DNA of 64,000 bases from Rhynchopus euleeides (Eukaryota; Euglenozoa; Diplonemea; Diplonemida; Diplonemidae), in the NCBI GenBank assembly GCA_963210315.1, contig OY723323.1, positions 930,001 to 994,000 of the forward strand, in the 5' to 3' direction. The translations under genes and the position numbers were made by a program. Positions 41,760-50,350 of this stretch are shown piece by piece (the stretch's first letter is position 1; each line of letters begins with the position of its first letter). The notes under the pieces were generated by a model that searched no databases, was not told the DNA's origin, and worked only from the letters and a program-made list of their open reading frames with translations.

Positions 41760-42390
41760 CAAGCCATCCCCGACCCAAATGCCTCCTGTCTCACCGAGTC
41801 TGGAAATGCTGCCGCACACACTGCCACACCTGAACCCTGCAGGGGCTGCCTGCCGTTGAGTGGCTCGTCGATCTGGCACAGGTCCTCCTGCAGCCACCTG
41901 ATGCGCTCTTGCTTCGCAGAACTCGCCATCGTCACGCTTCTCCCTGACGCAGGCCTCCGCGAGCTGCTTCACCAGCTCCGCCTCCTCCGCGTCCCCCCGA
42001 TGCAGCGACTGCGCGCGCTGGAGGGGGGCCCCGGATGGGAGGGCTAGGCGGTGCCGCATGGCTACACCTCGTGCAGGCTGCTGGATCGACGCAGCGGTCC
42101 CTGCAGCCGGATCGTCGCAAAACCCAGAGCTTGTGCGGCCAGGTGCAGGGCTGCGACCTGTCTCGACCTGCATCTCCGCCCAGGCCCGCCCAGTCCCGTA
42201 GCTCACGTGTTTCATCGCCTCGGGGATGAACCCCTCCGGAACTGGGTTCGTCCTCAGCCGTACGGCCTTGTCATACAGCGCCCGTCTCCTGTATCGCTTT
42301 CATGAGCCGCTCGCGAGGGGGTGAAGGTGTAGCGCCCCTCGACGGGGTGCTGGAGGATGGCCCTCAGGTCATCGGGCTCATCGCGGTGGT
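41760..42390 (-). pseudogene. Broken coding remnant, unknown protein
   Basis: Minus-strand segments in more than one frame look coding: near 42310-42390 DDLRAILQHPVEGRYTFTPS; near 42160-42270 LRTNPVPEGFIPEAMKHVSY followed by GTGRAWAEMQVETGR; near 41930-42010 GDAEEAELVKQLAEACVREK; near 41830-41920 AKQERIRWLQEDLCQIDEPL. The frame changes at least twice, so this is a decayed gene. No family recognised; alpha-helical texture. Confidence 0.4.
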
Positions 42391-43664
42391 ATTGACAACT
42401 TGAGGCCCCCTGTGGTTAAGCCCCCCCTTGCCAGACCCCCCAGGGGGGGCTTAAACACGGGGGATCCCAGGTAATAGCGTTGATGTCATGACCATGTCAT
42501 GGGGTTCTTCGGGTGTCCCCATTCAGAAAACACCCGAAAAATATGACAACTTTGCTAAACTGGACCCAACTCCCCACACTCTTTTTTTTGCCATTTTTTC
42601 CATTTTTGGGCTCACTTTTTCTCACTTTTCTCACTCCAGAGCGAAGGCCCCCACTCGGTAAAAAAACACCCCCCCCCCCCTCCCCCTCCCCTCCTCGTCC
42701 ACCAGCCTTGTCAACCCGGTATGCTGCATGCGACCTTTTCCACACCCCACCCCCACCCCCCACCCCCTCGTTTCCTTTTCTTCGCTTGTGCGCACAGTAG
42801 CGAACACCAAGTCTTCTTATCTTCTTCTGCTCATCTACCTCCGCCCCACCCCCACCCCTGCCCCCTCTTTCTGCCGGACCTATCTCCTGCGTGTATGTGT
42901 GGGCGGGGGGGGGAGGAGGGTGAGGAGGTATTTTTTACTGCCTGCACGGCGCGGTATCCGGGGCGGCTTGCTGGGCCACCCGGTCTAGACAGTCTCGGTT
43001 TTTTTCTCATAATGCGGTGGCCGACTAGCCGGGCGGGTAGTTCCGACTAGCCGTATTGGACTCGAGAGCCGGCTAGCCGGTGGTCCGAATGCCGCGTCGT
43101 GCATGCGGTGCCGAACAGTGTGTCCCCCCCCCCCCCCCCTTTTTCCTTTAACGAGTGAAGGGTGATCATTCTTGTGCTCCCTTCAAATTCGATTTCACTA
43201 CCCCCCCCCTTTTTTTTTTCTTTGGTGATTTTCCTCAGAATCATTACAGGTGTGAACCCATCAAGGCGAAGTGCTTCCGTCGTATCGGGGGCGGGGAGGA
43301 TGGGGGGTGGTGTGGGAGAGCTGAAAGCGACATCATGTTTTGCCTCTTGTCTTTTCTTCAGACACACTCGGTGTCGGGGGCGGTGGGGGTGATGTGCCGC
43401 CTCGTCGGGGTTGGGAATGCGTTGCTGGCGTGCGGCTCTCCATGAAGCGCCGCCAGATGTCGAAAATTGCCTGTTGCTCGAGAGAGATTCTCGTCGGGTG
43501 TCACGGAGTGCTGATGCACACGCACACCCTAACAGGAGGTGCTCCCAACCTGCCAGGGTTGACGGTGGCGGGGGAGGGGGGAGGAGGGAAAGAATATTTA
43601 TACACGCCGCATGTCATTCGAAGTGCTTGTCGCAAATGACAAGGGCATAAAAACTGTGTTCAGT
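42391..43664. other. Intergenic, hairpin and homopolymer rich
   Basis: A hairpin at about 42411-42458 pairs ggttaagcccccc with gggggggcttaaac. At 42620-42655 cagagcgaaggccccc looks like a lone right end of the GGGGG-CTTCGCT family. Several C, T and G runs. No gene recognised. Confidence 0.4.
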
Positions 43665-43774
43665 GGGGGTCTTCCGCTGGTCGTTATGCTTCGTTATTCT
43701 TCGTCAGTTTTCGCCTAGTTTCCTTAGGAAATGCACCACAATGCACGGACGATCACCCCGTGGCGAAGACCCCC
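43665..43774. mobile_element. Short inverted-repeat element, GGGGGTCTTCGCT family, copy 2
   Basis: Starts gggggtcttccgctggtcgt and ends gatcaccccgtggcgaagac plus cccc. Flanked by agt on both sides (43662-43664, 43775-43777). 110 bp, no coding capacity, clearly related to 36371-36483. Confidence 0.75.
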
Positions 43775-44561
43775 AGTGTGCCTTCGCTATGGGGTCGTCA
43801 GTGCATTTTTTTTTGGGGTGTGTAATCCTGCGTGATTTGACCAAGAAAAATATCCGATACCAGCCAAGGCCCTCGCAGTGTCTAATCTAAAGAACGGAGG
43901 AGAACCGAAGGGATCACAGTGTATTCTACTTTTTGAAGGGCAGGTTCGACAGCAGCCCCTGCTGCAGCACAATCAACTGTGCAGCAGTGCAAATCTGAAG
44001 AGAGGAGTATATAGAGCCGCAGGGGGGGGGGGGGGGGTGTTCGTCGATCGCGAGAAAAACCACCCCCTCCGCCACGCGCCTGTTTTGCGGAGCGTTGGTG
44101 ATGCTCTCTGCAAGGATTTTTTTCCCCACAGGGAAGGGGGGGGAGGGGGGGGGGAGGGGGGAAGGTTTGTGAGCACACCTTCTCAAAAACAAAATAAGAA
44201 CGAAAAATGTTCCCCCCTCCCCCCCCCCCCTACCCGGTTGATACACAACGCACGCCCCGCTGCCAAAAAAAACACCTCCCCCACTCCCCCCCCCCCCCCA
44301 GAACCCCAGAAGAAGCGTTCGCTCCAGAGCGCAGTCAGTCGTTCCCCCCTCTCTGGGGGGAGGGGGGGTGGGGTGGCATGCAGCACCAGAGTTCGATCGG
44401 TCGCGCGCCTCTCTTTCTCCCCCCCCCCCTCTCCCCCCGATCTCTCTCGGCAAACCGAGCAAAGTAAGGAAGCCGACACAACCGCCACACACGGGTGTGT
44501 GCGGTGGTTGTGGTTGTCGAGGGCTGCACCCAACGAGGTGTTCCAACACCCTCCTGCCTTG

Positions 44562-44562
<1 letters not shown>
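43775..44562. other. Low-complexity flank of the LINE
   Basis: Runs of G (44023-44037, 44140-44160) and C (44213-44231, 44282-44299, 44420-44430). No recognised gene. Confidence 0.4.

Positions 44563-44655
<93 letters not shown>
44563..44655. repeat. (CT)n microsatellite, 93 bp: 3' tail of the LINE
   Basis: On the minus strand this is a (GA)n run following ...aagcatacgag. The truncated LINE copy ends with the same sequence and a 36-bp run, so the dinucleotide run is the element's tail. Confidence 0.9.
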
Positions 44656-44658
<3 letters not shown>

Positions 44659-44713
44659 TGCTTATAGTGTGAATATCCCCGAAACGAAAATACTCGCACC
44701 CCAAGGGTGTCGT

Positions 44714-47700
44714 CTACTTAACTACGCGGGCCCGCGGCCCGGTAGACTCCCCTTGTTTGAGAGAGGAGCTGCTCTGGTGGGGTGAGGGAAGTGACACAGG
44801 AGGAGGAGGAGGCGCAGGCGCCACACGGTCTGTAGCGCCCGGTGACGCGCTACGTGAGGAAGGAGGATTAAGGTAGGCCCGGAAGCCTGTAGGCGCGTGC
44901 GGTGACCGCGCACGGGCGGAGGAGGAAGAGGCACCAGAACGGGGCCTTTGGGGAAGGGCTGCGTCAACGGACACGCCGTCGGGAGGGGAGGTAGTAGGAG
45001 AAGGTGGGTCCGGATCAGCGGCGCCCACGTCAACGTCAGCGTTAGCGGTGGGGATCACGTGGTCGACCCTAGGCCTTTGGGCAGGCAGTGCCGGGGTGGA
45101 ACCGGTATGCGCCTCTAAGGCGGTGCGCTTCAGCTGCGCCACGGCGGGGATGGATGGCCTGACGCCGTCGGGTGAGAGCCTCCTACGAGGCTGCATCAGG
45201 TGGCGGTGGGGTGAGCCCGGGGAGCACACGGTATGGGCCAGCCTCTTCAGGATAACTGGAGGGGTGGCGGGCTCGGGAGTAGCGGGACACGGGGTCGCTT
45301 CAGGGGAGGGCTGAGGCGCAGGCACACGGGGTGGCGTGGTGGAGGGAAGATCCCCCACGGTAGGCGCAGTCGCCTCTGGGAAGGGCGGGGTTGGCGGCAC
45401 ATGGGGCGGCGGGGTGGGGGCGTCTGCCTCCACAGGCGTCGCAGGGGCGGGAGGGGCGTGGTGGCCCTTCTTGCAGCAAGCGGTGGGGCGTCTGTCATCC
45501 ATCTCAGGCAGAGAGGCGCAGACCCCGCAGGGGGGCAGGTCATGGTCGCGGCAGCCGTGGTGGCCACGCTTGCAGCACATGTTGGAGGAGCTGCAGGTGC
45601 CGCAGCGGAGCAGCCGGTGCGTGCTGCAGAACTGCACGGGCAGTCCGTCATCCTGGCGGTGGTGGGCCCGGCAGCAGTCTTCCATTCGCAGGGTTCGGTT
45701 GTGCCCCGCCGCGTCGCAGTCATGGCACTTGGGCTTGGAGTGGGCCCTGCAGACGTTGCGAGCCAGCACCTCCGAACGGGGGGCATAGCGCTCAGCGCCG
45801 CACGGCGCCGACCTCGGGCTGACCGTGTCGAGGGGGTCACGGGTGGGGGCTACGGGAGTAGGGTCCCACTGTTCGCTTCGCGTGTCCCGGTCGGGCACCT
45901 CGGTATACGACGGGGTAAGGTCCAGGCCCCACGACTTGCTCGAGGCCCAGTGGATCGCGCGGGGAATCTGCTCGATCAGGATACGGGTGGTGAGCCCGTG
46001 GCAGGCAAAGCGGGGGCGCGGCTCAAGACCGCCCCAGACTTCCTTCACCCCCACCGCGCGGAGGCAGTAGACACGCGAGACAAACGCGCCAGGCAGGGGC
46101 GCGCGGAGGTTAACTGCTTCACACTGGGAGACAAGGTATTTCAACATCTGCCCCATCATGCGTCCACGCATGTTGAGTGGGGCGGGCTGGGTTCCTGCCG
46201 GGGCGCCAGTAGCGATCGGGCAGACGTCGAGCCCGGAGAAGACCTCGAAGTCGATGGCGAGCTCGCAGAAGGAGACGGACCCCTCCCTCGTCCAGGTGAG
46301 ACGACCGAGCCAGGCCCGCAGGGCACGCATGATGCACTCTCCGTGAGTCCAGCGGGGTGGGTTGTCCGGCAGTGAGGCCAGGTCGGACTGATGGGGCGCA
46401 GCGGGTCGCGCTAGCGCTGCGTCCCACGCGCAAACAGTTGGGGATACCCCGAGGCGCTCACGTTCCAGCACATCTCTGCGGGCGACTATCGTGCTCATTA
46501 GGTGGTGCAGGTCCTTCGCCCGCACCGTACCGGATAGGGGTTTCGGTATGATGCCCCAGTTGGCTAGGCAGGGCGGCCATGAGAGGCGCTCCTCACAGAG
46601 ACCCGCGTACCGCTCCCGGGCACGGACGTCGTTGTGGGCAGGGCATTCCCAGAAGAGATGCGTGACGGTTTCGGGGGAGCCCGTATCGCAATTCCGGCAG
46701 AGGCGGTCGCTACCCGGCTCCGGCTGTGTTGCTGTGAGGGGTAGGGGCACCTCACCCGAGTCGTCGAGGACATCGAACTCGGACGGGGCTGAGCTCGACG
46801 AGTCGTCGTCATCATCGGTGTCACCGGCAGCGTCGCCGTCCGCGGGTGCTGTGGCGTGGTCGGCAGCGGTCACAGGAGGTGGAGTAGGAGCGGTCGAGCG
46901 CTCGGCCTCCGGCCCGTCAGGCGCGGAGTCCGTCGCAGCCCCAAGCTTATTGCGTCCCCAGCGGTCTGCCAGGAACACGCCCCCAACAATAATGCAGCGC
47001 ATCGCAGCGGCGAGCACAGGATCCCCACATGATTGCCAGAAGTCGTTTGTCAGCACGGTGTCAACGCCGTCCTCCACACCGCCGAAGGAGGGTCTGGAGA
47101 TAGCAAGCCTTCGCCAGATGTTGTGACGCAGCGCCTCGCGTAGCACATGGTTCCGTGCCGCCACTTCGAGTGAAAGCAGTGGTTCGGAACCTCCTGGAGC
47201 AGATATGAGGGAAACATCATCGCCGCAGGTGAGGGAGGCCGGCGGCAGTCCTTTTTTGAGCGCAAGCCCGATAGGCCCGAGGGGGACGTCGATGCGTGTT
47301 TTTTGCGCATACATGGCCCGAATGCGGTTGAATCGCGGGATCAATTCTGGTAGGCGGCGGCAGGAGTCTAGAAGTAGGAGCAGCATGCGATACGGCACTA
47401 TGATTCCTGGGTGAAGGAGGTGTCCCTTCGAGGCAATGGAGAGGGCCGCTGCGGTGCTGCGGGAGGGATGGCGGTCACCGTATAGGCAGTTTGAGGCTCG
47501 GGTCTCTAGGTCGCGGAGGACCCGGTGGTCAATGGGCGCATACCAGCCACCGAAGATCGCTCGGGGCATGACTGCGCCAGCAATCAGGCCGTGTCGCTGC
47601 TCAAAGGTCGCAGGCGAGCTGCCCAGGCGGCGTAAGGGGGCATGCGCTTTACTCGCCCGTCCGTCGTCGCCGCGGTCTATGAACGCTGGTGACACACAGA

Positions 47701-50347
47701 CGCGCACGCCTAGTGCAGGTGAGGCGGTTTTGGTGGGGAAGGTGGCCCCATTTACAGCGATGGTGCCGACATATCGAGGGCGTGCGCCAGAGGAGGGGTC
47801 CACGCGATGCACGCCCATGGCAATGGTCTTCTTTTCGTTTAGGCGCATTCCCGTTATTGCGCAGAACTCGCCCGTGATGTCCGCGCCACGTTGTGTCAGC
47901 GCCTCAGAGACACGCGAGATGATAGTGGCGTCATCCGCGTACGATATGCTGAGGGCCCCCCCGCTCTCTTCCTGGATCGCTTTCACCAGGACGGAGAGCA
48001 GCGCGTTGATGAGGACGACCGACAATGGGCAGCCCTGAAGAATTCCGTTCGTCACATCGAACTCCCCCCCCACTCCGAGTGGGGTCTTGAAGCGACGGCG
48101 GAGGCGCGAGTACATCGCTTCCAGCGGCCGGAGGATGCGCTCGTGCAGCCCCATTGCACGCGCCAGCTCCAGGACTAAGCGCTGGGGTACCCTGTCGAAA
48201 CATTTCGAGAAGTCGAGCGCCAGGAGGTAGATCGAGGTGTCCTTGTCCAGGAGCGTTTCCTCAATCTGGGTCGTGAGGTCCATCAGCGCGTCGTCGGCGC
48301 GGTGGCCGGGGCGGAAGCCGTGTTGAGAGGGGTCAATCCAGCCCTCCTGCCATACGACAACATCCTGCAGACGGCGGCAGGCCCATATGCGGTACACCAG
48401 GCTCGTGACCGTGATGGGCCGAAGTCCGAGCGGGTCGCCAGCGTATTCGCCCTTGGGGATGAGCGTCACCAGTGCGGTTCTCAGCGCCTCGGGCCAAGAG
48501 CCGGTACGCTCGATGCTGTTGAAGAGGGCTGCAAACCCATCCATTAGCCCCACCGGCAGAAGTGCAACCTCTTCCAGTCTCCAGCCGTCGACGCCGCAGG
48601 TGCCCGACTTGGACTTCGCTAGCTTCATCTGTGCCAGCGCGATGAGGTCTGACCCCGTGATGTCGGATATAGTCATCGGAGTGTGGTGTACGTATTTCCC
48701 GAAGCGCTCCATGAACGGCGCAAATTCGGGTTCCCCAACGCGATCAGGGTACAGCCGCAGGATGCTGTCCCAGGCTCCTTGCAGGATGCTGTCCATCTCA
48801 GCGAGGTTGGCGGTGAAGGTCCCGTCCGGTCGCCGCACCGTGTCGGCAGTGCTGGGCGTCTCTCCCTTCAGCATCGCCACGACACTCTTCGCATCCTCAC
48901 GGCAACGTCTCCGGAAGTCGTCGCGGAGCAGGCCTCGGCGCTGGTGCACCACCTCAGAGAGAATCCGTCGGCACTCCGCGCGCGTCCCGTGGAGGAGGCG
49001 TTGGAGCACCGCAAGGGGCGGGGTACCGTCGCGCCGGCCGCCAGCCGGCACATCCTGGTTGGTGGGCAGCTCACATACCAGTGTTCTGCACTTCTCCCAG
49101 CAGCGTGAAACATCGTATGGCAGCAGGCCGTTGCCAAGACGCATGCGGGCGCCCACCAACTCCTCTAGGCGTCGGATGGCAGCGCGCAGTTTCAGCTCAC
49201 GGCAGGACGCGGCTCCCAGCCCATCCGGTGCCCGTGATTCCCTCGCACACAGGCGGACCTTCCGTGGCTCGCGTACATCCCCACGGCCGATGTAGGCGCG
49301 GGAGGCACCAGCTGAAAGTCCCGCCAATTGCACGAGGTAGGTCTCGCACGCTTCGCAGAGCAGTTTCCAGGCATTGTCAAGGTCGCCCCGCCGCAGGGCT
49401 CCCTCGAACCCCGAGAGGGATGGAGTAGGAGGGGGCGCGGTGGTATCCCCGGGGGGGGCCCGAGGAACGCGGATTTGCTTGGGGACCCTGTATTTGAGGC
49501 ACGTCTGGTCGAAGACCTGAACGTCGAGAGTCATCGTCACGCAGAGGTGGTTCGGCACTCCCACGTCCCGAACATCGCACGCCGTAAGGGCCTGCGCTGC
49601 GATCGGGTTCAGCAGCGCGTAGTCGATACGTGTCCCCTCGCATGTAGTGGAGGTGAAGGTTGAAGGGGGCGTGGTGCCGGTGGCCTGTGCGGCCAGTGCC
49701 GCAGCATCGGCCCAGTAGTTGTCCAGTGCATGTGCGAGGGTGGGCGACGCATCCCTGTCGGTGTTGAGGTCGCCCATCACCACTACCGGCACGTCGCCCA
49801 AGCATCTGCCGTAGTCTAGCAGCACCGCATGCAGGAGTCGCTCCCGTTCGGCGAAGGTTTTCCCAGACTTGCGCCGCTTCTGACCCGACGGGGCGTACAC
49901 GCATAGGACGTGCAGGAAGGAGCTACCATCTCCGATTGCCACCTTTGCGTGTACAAAACGGCCATCGCTTGCAAAACGTTCCAGTGTCGTGGGGGTGGAG
50001 AGGCGCACGAGCGGGGCGGGCTTCCGCGCAAGGATGCCGACTCCGCCTTTGGTGCCTTTCACAAGGTTGCCTTTAACGCCGTCGCGGGGTGCACCCCAAG
50101 CCGTGGACCATATCCGCTCCTGGGAAAGGTGCGTCGATACCTCTTCCTGCATGTGCTTGGTCAGGGCAGTTTCTTGTAGACAGACGATGTCGGCAGGGAT
50201 CAGCGTGATCTTCTCGAGGTGAGGAAGCAGCGCCGTCACATTCACGGAAGCCAGGGTGATAGCGGGGCCTGGGTTCGTCTCGATGTCCCCGTGCGTGGGG
50301 AGGCGCAGATACGCAGCATCTGCGAGTCGCTTATCCCGGGTGGGAAG
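44714..50347 (-). CDS. LINE ORF2: 2A-like motif, APE endonuclease, reverse transcriptase, Cys-rich C-terminus
   Basis: 1877 codons counted from the base after the ORF1 stop. No ATG lies before the endonuclease; the first possible non-AUG start is a GTG at 50245. Numbering from that GTG: endonuclease (about 1-245) with LQE (E25), MGDLNTD (about 157-163), RIDYALL and PNHLCV; reverse transcriptase (about 580-860) with LVTLIPK, QHGFRPGHRADDA, LLALDFSKCFD, GILQGCPLS and catalytic SYADDATII (about 768-776); a zf-RVT-like CRNCDTGSPETVTHLFWECP; then a tail of several hundred residues with a Cys/His-rich block (CRAHSKPKCHDCDAAGHN to CCKKGHH) and a Pro-rich end. It copies LINE RNA into the genome at nicks made by the endonuclease. 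No RNase H motif seen. All visible catalytic residues are present, so it may be active. Confidence 0.92.
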   Translation of the reverse strand, partial: LPTRDKRLADAAYLRLPTHGDIETNPGPAITLASVNVTALLPHLEKITLIPADIVCLQETALTKHMQEEVSTHLSQERIWSTAWGAPRDGVKGNLVKGTKGGVGILARKPAPLVRLSTPTTLERFASDGRFVHAKVAIGDGSSFLHVLCVYAPSGQKRRKSGKTFAERERLLHAVLLDYGRCLGDVPVVVMGDLNTDRDASPTLAHALDNYWADAAALAAQATGTTPPSTFTSTTCEGTRIDYALLNPIAAQALTACDVRDVGVPNHLCVTMTLDVQVFDQTCLKYRVPKQIRVPRAPPGDTTAPPPTPSLSGFEGALRRGDLDNAWKLLCEACETYLVQLAGLSAGASRAYIGRGDVREPRKVRLCARESRAPDGLGAASCRELKLRAAIRRLEELVGARMRLGNGLLPYDVSRCWEKCRTLVCELPTNQDVPAGGRRDGTPPLAVLQRLLHGTRAECRRILSEVVHQRRGLLRDDFRRRCREDAKSVVAMLKGETPSTADTVRRPDGTFTANLAEMDSILQGAWDSILRLYPDRVGEPEFAPFMERFGKYVHHTPMTISDITGSDLIALAQMKLAKSKSGTCGVDGWRLEEVALLPVGLMDGFAALFNSIERTGSWPEALRTALVTLIPKGEYAGDPLGLRPITVTSLVYRIWACRRLQDVVVWQEGWIDPSQHGFRPGHRADDALMDLTTQIEETLLDKDTSIYLLALDFSKCFDRVPQRLVLELARAMGLHERILRPLEAMYSRLRRRFKTPLGVGGEFDVTNGILQGCPLSVVLINALLSVLVKAIQEESGGALSISYADDATIISRVSEALTQRGADITGEFCAITGMRLNEKKTIAMGVHRVDPSSGARPRYVGTIAVNGATFPTKTASPALGVRVCVSPAFIDRGDDGRASKAHAPLRRLGSSPATFEQRHGLIAGAVMPRAIFGGWYAPIDHRVLRDLETRASNCLYGDRHPSRSTAAALSIASKGHLLHPGIIVPYRMLLLLLDSCRRLPELIPRFNRIRAMYAQKTRIDVPLGPIGLALKKGLPPASLTCGDDVSLISAPGGSEPLLSLEVAARNHVLREALRHNIWRRLAISRPSFGGVEDGVDTVLTNDFWQSCGDPVLAAAMRCIIVGGVFLADRWGRNKLGAATDSAPDGPEAERSTAPTPPPVTAADHATAPADGDAAGDTDDDDDSSSSAPSEFDVLDDSGEVPLPLTATQPEPGSDRLCRNCDTGSPETVTHLFWECPAHNDVRARERYAGLCEERLSWPPCLANWGIIPKPLSGTVRAKDLHHLMSTIVARRDVLERERLGVSPTVCAWDAALARPAAPHQSDLASLPDNPPRWTHGECIMRALRAWLGRLTWTREGSVSFCELAIDFEVFSGLDVCPIATGAPAGTQPAPLNMRGRMMGQMLKYLVSQCEAVNLRAPLPGAFVSRVYCLRAVGVKEVWGGLEPRPRFACHGLTTRILIEQIPRAIHWASSKSWGLDLTPSYTEVPDRDTRSEQWDPTPVAPTRDPLDTVSPRSAPCGAERYAPRSEVLARNVCRAHSKPKCHDCDAAGHNRTLRMEDCCRAHHRQDDGLPVQFCSTHRLLRCGTCSSSNMCCKRGHHGCRDHDLPPCGVCASLPEMDDRRPTACCKKGHHAPPAPATPVEADAPTPPPHVPPTPPFPEATAPTVGDLPSTTPPRVPAPQPSPEATPCPATPEPATPPVILKRLAHTVCSPGSPHRHLMQPRRRLSPDGVRPSIPAVAQLKRTALEAHTGSTPALPAQRPRVDHVIPTANADVDVGAADPDPPSPTTSPPDGVSVDAALPQRPRSGASSSSARARSPHAPTGFRAYLNPPSSRSASPGATDRVAPAPPPPPVSLPSPHQSSSSLKQGESTGPRARVVK
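50264..50287 (-). other. 2A-type ribosome-skipping motif (DIETNPGP) at the start of ORF2
   Basis: Codons 21-28 after the ORF1 stop read D-I-E-T-N-P-G-P, an exact fit to the DxExNPGP consensus. It is preceded by a short leucine-containing stretch (ADAAYLRLPTHG), as is usual upstream of 2A motifs, and followed by the ORF2 endonuclease. By analogy, separation would fall between G and the last P. 2A motifs are known in some trypanosome and sea urchin non-LTR elements. Confidence 0.8.
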
Positions 50348-50350
50348 TCA
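50348..50350 (-). promoter_or_regulatory. Single in-frame UGA between LINE ORF1 and ORF2
   Basis: ORF1 ends CTG CAC AAG TGA, and the next codons (CTT CCC ACC CGG) continue open into ORF2 in the same frame. UGA followed by C is the leakiest stop context generally known. With no AUG before the ORF2 catalytic motifs, read-through or recoding of this UGA is the simplest route to ORF2. Confidence 0.7.

Noticed and set aside
45233-46375. 380-aa plus-strand open frame and its twin at 53300-54442
   Set aside because: Antisense shadow of LINE ORF2; the minus strand carries the recognisable zinc motifs.
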